Shown piece after piece: positions 1-6,232 of a stretch of 7,956 nt of DNA (positions are counted from its first letter, which is position 1; each line of letters starts with the position of its first letter). Both the position numbers and the translations under genes were made by a program. The notes under the pieces were generated by a model. It ran no database searches and was not told the DNA's origin. It saw only the letters and a program-made list of their open reading frames with translations. Location of the stretch: NCBI GenBank assembly GCA_026706505.1, contig JAPOYQ010000482.1, positions 1 to 7,956 on the forward strand. Direction: 5' to 3'. This DNA comes from Gemmatimonadota bacterium. Its GTDB lineage: Bacteria > Latescibacterota > UBA2968 > UBA8231.

Positions 1-647
1 CCGACTCGACCGGCGCACAAAGCCAAAAAGCGCTCAAAGGCATCCATGTTGCCGATATTGACCAGCGAACGCACATCGCGTTCGAGATAGGTTTGCACGT
101 AGTCGGGAAGCCATATTGCGGGCGGGATGCGCTGGTCGTGAATCCGCGGATAGAAGCCGGTGTAGAGGGTCTGCCATAGCTGGAGATGGGTCTTGTGACC
201 GGCAAATAACGTCGCGGGGGTTTCGGGCACCGGCTGGACTTGGCCTTCGAGCTCGGCACGCGAAAGCGGCAGCAGGTGCAGAACGGCGCAACGGCCCGCC
301 AAGGTCTGCACAATGCGATCCATGAGCAGGAAATTCTGCGAACCGGTCAGCACAAAGCGGCCCGTGCTACCGTCCGCGTCAACTATGCTCTGGATATAGG
401 AAAACAACTCGGGTGCTCGCTGGGCTTCGTCCAAAATGACTGGGCCATCGAGTTGGTCGAGGAATCCTCGGGGGTCCTCTAGGGCAAAGATACGTTGGTC
501 GGGGTCTTCCAAGGAGTAGTAGCTATGCTGGGGGAAGGTCGCTCTGGCTAAGGTCGTCTTACCTGACTGGCGCGGGCCGGTAAGGGTGAGCACCGGGTAC
601 AAGCGGGCATCGCGCAAAAGATACTGTTGTAGGGTTCGCCCAATCAT
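1..647 (-). CDS. AAA_14/DUF4143 family ATPase, 3' end cut by window edge
   Basis: The reading frame from the ATG at 647 stays open to the left edge, giving 215 N-terminal residues of a family that is usually near 380-420. The Walker A motif GPRQSGKTT is at residues 24-32, Walker B VILDE at 70-74, and a sensor-like TGSQNF at 101-106. The stretch YVQTYLERDVRSL near residue 190 resembles the start of the DUF4143 domain. The family combines an N-terminal P-loop ATPase with a C-terminal DUF4143 region. It is common and often sporadically distributed in bacteria and archaea, and its cellular role is not well established. The start is chosen because homologs begin with a short basic/hydrophobic lead into this Walker A, and a promoter lies directly upstream. 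No Shine-Dalgarno sequence precedes the ATG. The gene follows the glycosyltransferase by 96 bases but appears to be its own transcription unit. The family call is firm; the function is unknown. Confidence 0.88.
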   Translation of the reverse strand, partial: MIGRTLQQYLLRDARLYPVLTLTGPRQSGKTTLARATFPQHSYYSLEDPDQRIFALEDPRGFLDQLDGPVILDEAQRAPELFSYIQSIVDADGSTGRFVLTGSQNFLLMDRIVQTLAGRCAVLHLLPLSRAELEGQVQPVPETPATLFAGHKTHLQLWQTLYTGFYPRIHDQRIPPAIWLPDYVQTYLERDVRSLVNIGNMDAFERFLALCAGRV

Positions 648-654
648 ATTGGCA

Positions 655-683
655 AATTTACGATTGAATCGTAAATCTGTCAA
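655..683 (-). promoter_or_regulatory. Predicted sigma-70 promoter of the DUF4143 ATPase
   Basis: On the minus strand a perfect TTGACA (-35, bases 683-678) is followed by a spacer of exactly 17 bases and then TAAATT (-10, bases 660-655, four of six matches to TATAAT). A start about 7 bases past the -10 would fall at about 648-647, which is the first base of the ATPase ATG. The mRNA would therefore be leaderless or nearly so, which agrees with the missing Shine-Dalgarno sequence. This is a motif-based prediction with no expression evidence. Confidence 0.6.
656..676. repeat. Perfect 10-1-10 palindrome, probable operator
   Basis: The arm ATTTACGATT (656-665) and its exact reverse complement AATCGTAAAT (667-676) flank a single central G at 666. 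The element lies between the -35 and the ATG of the DUF4143 ATPase and covers most of the promoter spacer and nearly all of the -10 box. Ten perfect pairs in an AT-rich island within GC-rich DNA are unlikely by chance. A one-base centre makes an RNA hairpin less natural than a dimeric protein binding site, so the likeliest role is a repressor operator. Which protein binds is unknown; autoregulation by the adjacent gene or by its unseen neighbour is possible. Confidence 0.7.
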
Positions 684-743
684 AACACCAGCCCTGACCA
701 CTAGTCAGCACCACGTCACCCTATAGTTGTTGTCGATCTCTTT

Positions 744-2027
744 CTACAGATACTGCTCGTACACGGCGAGCGTCCCCTCAGCCATAGCATCGGCGTGGAA
801 GCGACGGTGGACCGCCTCTTGGCCGGTTTGTCCGAGTTGGCGTCTCCGCTGTTCGTCGCGCAGCAAGGCAGCAAGCTCGTTGGCTAGGGCCTCCGGCGAA
901 TGGGGTGCGACGAGGAGACCGCCGCCGGTGGCCGCGATTAGTTCGGGAAATGCGCCGTGGTCGGGCTGGATGACCGGAATGCCGTTGGCTAGGGCTTCGA
1001 GGACCGACAGACCCTTGGGATCGGCGTAAACCGAAGGTACGGAAAAGACGTGGAGCGAGGAGAGGAAGCGGATTTTTTCGCGGCGATCAACTTCGCCGTG
1101 ATAGGTGAACGAATCGGCTAGTCCCCAGCGGCGGATTTTTTGCACCTGCTCGGCGAAATAGGGCTTGTCGTAGGCACTGAGGTAGCCAGCGGCTTCGAGG
1201 CGCAGGGAGGCAAATTCGGGTTGTTCTTTTAACCGTTGGAAGGCATCGACGAGCAGGTGAAAGCCCTTTTCCGGGCAGATGCGGGCGAGGTAGCCGATTT
1301 TGTAGGGGCCGTCGGCGGGCGGTGACTCTTGGCCGTGTCCGCTTAGATTGAGGCCGAGCGGCACCACGTGAATTTTTGTGCGCGGCACCTGTAGGTATTC
1401 GGCCATGTGCTCTTGGTAATACGCACACGGGGCGATGAAGGCGTCGATGTCTTGGGAGCGTTGGCGCAGGATGTCTCGGGCTTGGGTCTTCGAGGGTTCG
1501 ACTAGGCCGTCTAAGAACAGGTCTTCGCCTTGGAGGGCGCAGAGGACGGGGACGCCTAGTTGTGCTTTTAATTGTCGGGCCATGCCGACGAACATGGCGT
1601 TGGTTAGCTGGATGAGGTCGGGTTTGAAATAGCGCTGGAGCCAAGCGACGAGGCGGGTGAGTTCCTTTTGTTGGTTCCCCTCCTCGCCGGCGAGGATCGA
1701 GACGGTGAGCGGCCCAAGCGTGCGAGCATCGGTAGAGGAGCCCAAGCGCGCGAGGGTGCGGATCAGGAACGGGGAGTCGAGGACGCGGTCGAAGAGGCGG
1801 TGCGTGCGGCGAAAAAACGGCCACTGCTGTTGCAGGAAGATGCTGACGCCGCCGTAGAAGACGTGGTCCAGCGAAACGTTTTCCTCGTCCGTGCGCAGCG
1901 GCGTATAGGTCGGGATCAGGGCGACATCGGCGTTGCGGCGCGATAGGGCGGCAGCGAGCGCGTTGTCGTGGATGCAACTGCCGCAGTACATGCCGGCGGC
2001 CCCGGCCGTGATGTAGGCGACGCGCAT
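744..2027 (-). CDS. Glycosyltransferase family 4 (GT-B fold)
   Basis: This cytoplasmic glycosyltransferase (427 aa) is predicted to move a sugar from an activated nucleotide donor to an unknown acceptor. The N-terminal half begins MRVAYITAGAAGMYCGSC, which holds the glycine-rich acceptor-domain loop and a Cys15-x-x-Cys18 pair typical of one GT4 subgroup. The C-terminal donor-binding domain has GYLARICPEKG at 245-255 and the E-x7-E region at 336-344, followed by NGIPVIQPDHGAFPEL (348-363). In this copy the first Glu of E-x7-E is Asp336 (ADPKGLSVLE). The length is normal and the gene looks intact. The ATG lies 2 bases after the symporter stop with no clear Shine-Dalgarno sequence, so translation probably depends on coupling. 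It is the last gene of the operon. The family is clear; the acceptor cannot be read from the sequence. Confidence 0.93.
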   Translation of the reverse strand: MRVAYITAGAAGMYCGSCIHDNALAAALSRRNADVALIPTYTPLRTDEENVSLDHVFYGGVSIFLQQQWPFFRRTHRLFDRVLDSPFLIRTLARLGSSTDARTLGPLTVSILAGEEGNQQKELTRLVAWLQRYFKPDLIQLTNAMFVGMARQLKAQLGVPVLCALQGEDLFLDGLVEPSKTQARDILRQRSQDIDAFIAPCAYYQEHMAEYLQVPRTKIHVVPLGLNLSGHGQESPPADGPYKIGYLARICPEKGFHLLVDAFQRLKEQPEFASLRLEAAGYLSAYDKPYFAEQVQKIRRWGLADSFTYHGEVDRREKIRFLSSLHVFSVPSVYADPKGLSVLEALANGIPVIQPDHGAFPELIAATGGGLLVAPHSPEALANELAALLRDEQRRRQLGQTGQEAVHRRFHADAMAEGTLAVYEQYL

Positions 2028-2029
2028 CG

Positions 2030-3484
2030 CTAGAAGAATTTATCGACGGTGCTTTTGGCCGGTGGCTTGGTCAGCAGCGAGCCGACGATCATGGCCACGG
2101 CAGAAGCGGCTAGGATCACCACCACGGGCATTACCCCGGTCATGCCGACTGTATAGCCGGGGATTTTCCACCCCTGAAAGAAGAAATAGCACCACAGCGC
2201 GGCCACGGTGAGCACGGAGGCGAAGGCACCGTACTTGGTGCTGCGTTTCCAGAACAGGGCGGCTACTACCACTGGGAAGAGCGCTGCAAAGCCGGTGAAG
2301 GACCAGATGGCGAGGGTGAAGATGCTGCGGGCCGAGACCAGCGAGAGCACGTAAGTAACGGCGAAGATGGCGATCACGAAGAGGCGGCCCGACAGGACTT
2401 GGGCCTTTTCGCTCAACTCGTCGCCTTTGCGGTAGTGGCGGACGATGTCTTGGGTGAACATGTTGCTGATGGACAGCACCTGCGAGTCGAGCGAGGACAT
2501 TATGGCGGCAAAGACCCCGGCGGCGAGCAGGCCGGCTAGGGCACCAGGGGCGTGTAGGTCGATCATCTTGACTAACACGGAGTTGGCAGCCGCGCCCTTG
2601 AGGCCGGGAAAGTCAATGCTGCCGAAGATCCCCAAGAGTACGCTGGGGATCCAGACGATGGCGATGCACAGGGGATAGAACATTAGCGGCCAGCGAAAGG
2701 TGCGGGCGCTTTTAGCGGTGAGCCAATGGGTGAAAAGGTGGGGGAACATGCCGACCGACAGCGGGATGCAGGTGTAGGTCAACAGTTTGATCGGGCTGAT
2801 ATTGTCTCCTTTGATCAGCAACTCGGGGTGCGCGGCCGCAACTTTCGCCAGCGCACTGTCCAGCCCGCCCAGCTTATCGACGATGACGAAGAAGGTCACG
2901 CCGCCTAAGATCATAAAGACCAAGGTTTGGAAGGCGTTGGCCCACGCGGTGCTCCTCATGCCGCCGAAACTGACGTAGGTCAGCACCACCAAGCAGATCA
3001 ACAGGCCGCCGGCCCATTGGGGGATCTGCCCTTTGGTAATTTGGGCGAGGGTAATGCCGCCGCCCATGACGCCGATGAGCAGATAGGGGATCAGCAGCGC
3101 GATCATGACGACGAAGAGCAGCAGACCCAAGCCGTCGGAATCCCAGCGACGGCGGAAGTACTGAACTTGCGTGAGGAGGTTGTGGCGCTTGCCGAGCGCC
3201 CAGACGCGAGTGCCGATGAAGAAGAAGACGGTGGGGATAATCAGGGCCGCGCCCGAAGGCATCAGGGCAAAGACGCCGATACCTGTGTGGTAGGCTTCGC
3301 CGGAGGCCCCTAAAATGGCGAACGCGGTCATGTTGGTGCCAAACAGCGACATCAGCAGCAGGAAAGGGCCGATGGAGCGGCTGGCGACAAAGTAGTCCTC
3401 GCCGGTGCCGCGAAAGAAGCGATTGGAGAGGACGCCGATGCAGAGTACTAGGCCTAGGTAGCAGAAGATGATGATCGTGGTCAT
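2030..3484 (-). CDS. Sodium:solute symporter family (SSF) transporter
   Basis: This inner-membrane Na+-coupled transporter has 484 residues and about 13 hydrophobic segments. An N-terminal region containing GEDYFVASRSIGP (28-40) leads into a helix with FGTNMTAFAILGASGEAY, the usual SSF opening. AAIMSSLDS (326-334) matches the segment that in vSGLT supplies the Na2-site Ala and the two adjacent Ser (here Ala327, Ser330, Ser331), so ion coupling is probably intact. The start is set at the ATG at 3484, which overlaps the stop of the preceding small gene (ATGA) and has GAGGAG 8 bases upstream. An in-frame start at 3526 would add an arginine-rich 14-residue tail inside the upstream gene and is not favoured. 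The substrate is not identifiable; SSF members carry sugars, amino acids, carboxylates and vitamins. The operon context suggests an organic acid or aromatic carboxylate. Confidence 0.93.
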   Translation of the reverse strand: MTTIIIFCYLGLVLCIGVLSNRFFRGTGEDYFVASRSIGPFLLLMSLFGTNMTAFAILGASGEAYHTGIGVFALMPSGAALIIPTVFFFIGTRVWALGKRHNLLTQVQYFRRRWDSDGLGLLLFVVMIALLIPYLLIGVMGGGITLAQITKGQIPQWAGGLLICLVVLTYVSFGGMRSTAWANAFQTLVFMILGGVTFFVIVDKLGGLDSALAKVAAAHPELLIKGDNISPIKLLTYTCIPLSVGMFPHLFTHWLTAKSARTFRWPLMFYPLCIAIVWIPSVLLGIFGSIDFPGLKGAAANSVLVKMIDLHAPGALAGLLAAGVFAAIMSSLDSQVLSISNMFTQDIVRHYRKGDELSEKAQVLSGRLFVIAIFAVTYVLSLVSARSIFTLAIWSFTGFAALFPVVVAALFWKRSTKYGAFASVLTVAALWCYFFFQGWKIPGYTVGMTGVMPVVVILAASAVAMIVGSLLTKPPAKSTVDKFF

Positions 3485-3705
3485 GCCGCTTGCTCCTCGT
3501 CCTCTGCGTCTAACTCGGACGGCCAAGCGTAGTTGACTAGCAAGACCATCAGCCCGGTAGCGGCCAAGCAGAAGCCGATGTGGTAGAGCAAGCCGATGGG
3601 CAATCCTAAGACGATGCGCGGATCGTCCCAGAGCCAGAGGTCGTTGTGCAGGAGGTAGAGGACTAAAAGCCCCAAGTAGAGGAGCCGACGGACGGTGGCG
3701 TTCAC
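3481..3705 (-). CDS. DUF3311-like small membrane protein, symporter partner
   Basis: This 74-residue protein has two hydrophobic segments (about residues 7-23 and 31-57) separated by the polar turn HNDLWLWDDPR, and an acidic tail (ELDAEDEEQ). Size, topology and the LGLPIGLLYH motif match DUF3311-type proteins, which are commonly encoded just before an SSF transporter and are presumed to be its small accessory subunit. The start is the GTG at 3705: it overlaps the flavoprotein stop as GTGA, has AGGAG 7 bases upstream, and gives a family-typical length. A longer frame from 3843 would run through the end of the flavoprotein gene with arginine-rich sequence and is rejected. The stop overlaps the symporter ATG, so the two products are translationally coupled. 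The gene is easy to miss because of its length and GTG start. Confidence 0.8.
   Translation of the reverse strand: MNATVRRLLYLGLLVLYLLHNDLWLWDDPRIVLGLPIGLLYHIGFCLAATGLMVLLVNYAWPSELDAEDEEQAA
3485..3498 (-). promoter_or_regulatory. Ribosome binding site that fixes the symporter start
   Basis: GAGGAG at 3498-3493 on the minus strand lies 8 bases before the ATG at 3484. It sits inside the last codons of the DUF3311-like gene and supports the 484-residue symporter over the longer frame starting at 3526. Confidence 0.75.
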
Positions 3706-4958
3706 GGTGTTGCTCCTGACGGTTGCGGGGTTAAGGGGACGGCCTCGGGCATCGGGCAGACCTCGCTCATCGGCCCGAAGATGGGATCGACGCGCTCGCT
3801 GAAGAGGTTGCCGCTGAGCACGTCGATGACCCCCTGTTTGCATTCGGGATGGCGTTTGAGGAATTCGGCGAAGCTGAAGTCCTTGGAGTAGAAGGCGTAC
3901 ACCATTTTACGCACCGCCTCCATGCCGCGCACTAGCTCTGGCCCGAAACCGCCCAACTGCTCAGCAGAAAAGTCGCCTTTGCCAAAGGCGTCGGCAATGG
4001 CGTCGGCGGCCATTTCGCCGGATTTGAGGGCTAGGTACACGCCCGAGGAGTACATCGGGTCGAGAAAGCAGAACGCATCGCCGACCAGCACCCAGCCTTC
4101 GCCAGCGATGCGGCTGGCGCGGTAGGAGAAATCCTTGGTGGTCTTGACCGGAAAGAGTTGCTCGGCGTTTTGCAGGCGCTCCTGCATGGGTCGGCACTTG
4201 GCCAACTCTTGGTCGAAGATGGTCTGCGCGTCTTCGCGGCGGCCTTGGACCAAGTAGGAGATTGCGCCGACTACGCCGACGCTGACCTTGTCGTCGGGCA
4301 GGGGGATGTACCAGAACCAGGAATCCCGATTCTCGGTATGGAGGATCAAGGTAGCGCCTTCGTCAATGCCCTCGTCGCGCTGGCCGCCGCGATAGTGGGT
4401 GTAGATCGAAGCCTTCTTTAGCTCGGGTTCGGGCTGGGTCAGCTTGAGCTTGCGGCCGATCAGCGCACTCTGGCCGGTGGCATCGACGACGACGCGCGCG
4501 GCAAAGGCGCGGGTTTGGCCATCGGCGAGTTTGGCGCGTACGCCGGTGGCGCGGTCTCCATCGAACAGGACTTCGAGAACTCGGGCACCTTGATGTACTT
4601 GGGCACCTTTAGCGCGGGCGTTGTCGAGGAGCATCTCGTCGAATGGGCCGCGCAAGACTTGCCAAGTTATTGCGCTTTCGTGGGGATTGGTGTCAGAAAA
4701 GTAAAAGGGCGTTGAGCCACGACCCGACTTGCCGAAAAACTGCACGCTGTGCTTGCGGGGGAAGGCGCTGTCTCTGAGTTGGTCGAGTACGCCGAGCCGT
4801 TTGAACGTCCAGTAGGTTTCCGGCATCAGAGATTCGCCGATTGTGAAGCGGGGGAACTGCTCCCGCTCGAAGAGCTGGACTTGGCGGCCGGTTGCAGCGA
4901 CGAGGGCGGCTACGGTGCTGCCAGCGGGGCCGCCGCCGATGACGATGACGTCGCTCAC
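3702..4958 (-). CDS. FAD-dependent oxidoreductase with flavin-dependent halogenase signatures
   Basis: This cytoplasmic flavoprotein has 418 residues. The FAD Rossmann motif GGGPAG is at 8-13, with the ribose-binding Glu31. Also visible are GESLMPETY (41-49), VVVDATG (156-162), WFWYIP (214-219), GDAF (293-296) and FLDPMYSSG (298-306). WxWxIP and FxxPxxSxG are the motifs used to recognise flavin-dependent halogenases, and Lys69 in FPRKHSVQFF lies where phenol/pyrrole-type halogenases carry their conserved lysine. Halogenases use FADH2, oxygen and halide to make hypohalous acid. The related geranylgeranyl reductase group usually has YxWxFP instead. The motifs also occur in uncharacterised PF04820-like oxidoreductases, so an ordinary monooxygenase remains possible. 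The start is the GTG at 4958, which overlaps the upstream stop (GTGA) and has AGGAG 6 bases away. A flavin reductase is not encoded in the window and would have to come from elsewhere. The fold is certain; the chemistry is not. Confidence 0.85.
   Translation of the reverse strand: MSDVIVIGGGPAGSTVAALVAATGRQVQLFEREQFPRFTIGESLMPETYWTFKRLGVLDQLRDSAFPRKHSVQFFGKSGRGSTPFYFSDTNPHESAITWQVLRGPFDEMLLDNARAKGAQVHQGARVLEVLFDGDRATGVRAKLADGQTRAFAARVVVDATGQSALIGRKLKLTQPEPELKKASIYTHYRGGQRDEGIDEGATLILHTENRDSWFWYIPLPDDKVSVGVVGAISYLVQGRREDAQTIFDQELAKCRPMQERLQNAEQLFPVKTTKDFSYRASRIAGEGWVLVGDAFCFLDPMYSSGVYLALKSGEMAADAIADAFGKGDFSAEQLGGFGPELVRGMEAVRKMVYAFYSKDFSFAEFLKRHPECKQGVIDVLSGNLFSERVDPIFGPMSEVCPMPEAVPLTPQPSGATP
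3706..3717 (-). promoter_or_regulatory. Ribosome binding site that fixes the GTG start of the DUF3311-like gene
   Basis: AGGAG at 3717-3713 on the minus strand is followed by 7 bases and then the GTG at 3705. It lies within the final codons of the flavoprotein gene and is the main reason to prefer the GTG over the upstream ATG at 3843. Confidence 0.75.
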
Positions 4959-6232
4959 GTGTCGCTCCTGTGATCGGTGAAGCGCTGGGCTTTGAGTTCA
5001 AAGCGCGGCAGAGTGTTCGGCGCGGCGATTTGGATGGCGGCGCGCAGGCCTAGGCGGTGGGCGAGGGCGCGTTCTACTTGATCGGCCGTGTCGTTGGCAT
5101 TGCCGTCGAGTTCTAGGCGCACTTCCAACTCGTCCAGTGCTCTGCGCCGGTGGACGTCAACGGCGAATTCGGTGACTGCGGGGAACTGGCGCACGACATT
5201 TTCAATGGCGCTGGGATAGACGACCACGCCGCGGATGAGCAGGGCGTCGTCGAGGCGGCCGATGACGCCTCCTTGGAGTCGCTGGAAGGTGCGGTCGCAA
5301 GCACAGGGCGTGCGATTGAGGGCAACGCGGTCGCCGGTGCGATAGCGGATAACCGGCATGCCCGTGCGGCCGAGATTGGTGATGACCAATTCGCCCTCGT
5401 CGGCGGGTGCGCCGCTTTGCGGATCGACTATTTCGCAGATGAACTCGCCCTCGTTGAGGTGCAAGCCAGCCTGTTCGCAGCAGTCAAACCCCCAAGCGCC
5501 GACCTCGGTGGCTCCGGCGTGGTCGGAGCAGTGGGCACCCCAAGTGCGCTCGAGCTGGGCGCGAGTAGCGGGAAGGTTCGCGCCTGGCTCGCCTGCGTGG
5601 ATGGTGGTATGCACGCTGCTCGCGGCGAGGTCGAGACCGCGCTCGCGGGCGACTTCACCCAAGTGCAAGGCATACGTCGGTGTGCAGACGAGAACGGTGA
5701 TTTCGTTTTCGATGATGGCGTCTAGGCGCTGCGCCGAAGACATGCCGCCGCCGGGGACGATCAGCGCGCCGATGTGGCTGGCTCCTTGGTGCCCGCTCCA
5801 GAAGCCGATGAAGGGACCAAAGGAGAAGGCGAAAAAGATGCGGTCGCGGTCGCCGACGCCAGCGGCGCGATAGACTTGAGCCCAGCAGCGGCCCCACCAG
5901 TCCCAGCTCTCGGCCGTGTCGAGCCAACGCAGGCGCTGACCGGTAGTGCCGGAGGTTTGGTGGATGCGGGTGTAGCATTCGGGCGGATAGGTGAGATTCG
6001 TCCCATAGGGCGGATGCGCGACTTGGTCGGCAGAAAGTTCGGCGCGGGTGGTAAAAGGGAGGCGGGCCAAGGCGTCGAGTTCGGCGATGTCCTCAGCCTG
6101 TGTGATACCGGCCGCGTTGAGCTTCTGGCGGTAAAATGCGTTGGTTGCCAACACTTGGCCCAGTAGGGCGTGCAGGCGTTGAAGCTGGTGCTCCGCCAGC
6201 GCGTCGCGGCTGAGGCGTTCGCAGTCATTCAT
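4955..6232 (-). CDS. Phenylacetate-CoA-ligase-like adenylate-forming enzyme
   Basis: This 425-residue protein is close in length to PaaK-type ligases (about 430-440). These enzymes activate a carboxylate with ATP to an acyl-adenylate and usually pass it to CoA. LPFTTRAEL (58-66) is the typical PaaK lead-in. The phosphate-binding loop TSGTTG is at 93-98, AGATE at 239-243, YRTGD at 297-301, GRLDD at 325-329 and RGVVVYPSAIE at 334-344. Lys414, in LPRFELKAQRF, is in the position of the catalytic A10 lysine. A Cys310-x-Cys312 pair sits in the CxCxRT element often seen in this group. The ATG at 6232 overlaps the receptor stop (ATGA); only a weak AGG precedes it. The stop overlaps the halogenase-like gene's GTG. 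The substrate is probably an aromatic or other small carboxylate; CoA versus carrier-protein transfer cannot be decided, and no carrier protein is encoded here. Confidence 0.88.
   Translation of the reverse strand: MNDCERLSRDALAEHQLQRLHALLGQVLATNAFYRQKLNAAGITQAEDIAELDALARLPFTTRAELSADQVAHPPYGTNLTYPPECYTRIHQTSGTTGQRLRWLDTAESWDWWGRCWAQVYRAAGVGDRDRIFFAFSFGPFIGFWSGHQGASHIGALIVPGGGMSSAQRLDAIIENEITVLVCTPTYALHLGEVARERGLDLAASSVHTTIHAGEPGANLPATRAQLERTWGAHCSDHAGATEVGAWGFDCCEQAGLHLNEGEFICEIVDPQSGAPADEGELVITNLGRTGMPVIRYRTGDRVALNRTPCACDRTFQRLQGGVIGRLDDALLIRGVVVYPSAIENVVRQFPAVTEFAVDVHRRRALDELEVRLELDGNANDTADQVERALAHRLGLRAAIQIAAPNTLPRFELKAQRFTDHRSDT
4959..4969 (-). promoter_or_regulatory. Ribosome binding site that fixes the GTG start of the flavoprotein
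   Basis: AGGAG at 4969-4965 on the minus strand, then 6 bases, then the GTG at 4958. It lies in the last codons of the adenylating enzyme gene and places the GxGxxG motif at the expected distance from the N-terminus. Confidence 0.75.

Noticed and set aside
643..648. TATGAT overlapping the ATPase start codon as the -10 box
   Set aside because: It is 29 bases from the TTGACA at 683-678, far beyond workable spacing, and lies within the start codon.
694..708. CTGAC/GTCAG inverted repeat as an intrinsic terminator
   Set aside because: The stem is only 5 pairs, the loop is 5 bases and no adjacent T run follows on the minus strand.
3485..3526. Longer symporter start adding 14 arginine-rich residues
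   Set aside because: The extension lies in the DUF3311-like gene, is not like an SSF N-terminus, and the ATG at 3484 has GAGGAG at 8 bases and an ATGA overlap.
3706..3843. Longer start for the DUF3311-like gene at 3843
   Set aside because: It would translate the 3' end of the flavoprotein in another frame into low-complexity arginine-rich sequence; the GTG at 3705 with AGGAG gives the family-typical length.
3702..4958. Geranylgeranyl reductase as the identity of the flavoprotein
   Set aside because: The aromatic motif is WxWxIP instead of YxWxFP, and FxxPxxSxG plus Lys69 fit the halogenase side of the superfamily better, though not conclusively.
5150..5873. Long plus-strand frames opposite the adenylating enzyme gene (5150-5725 and 5358-5873)
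   Set aside because: They mirror a gene with full family motifs on the other strand, show no recognisable domain, and are expected by-products of GC-rich coding DNA.
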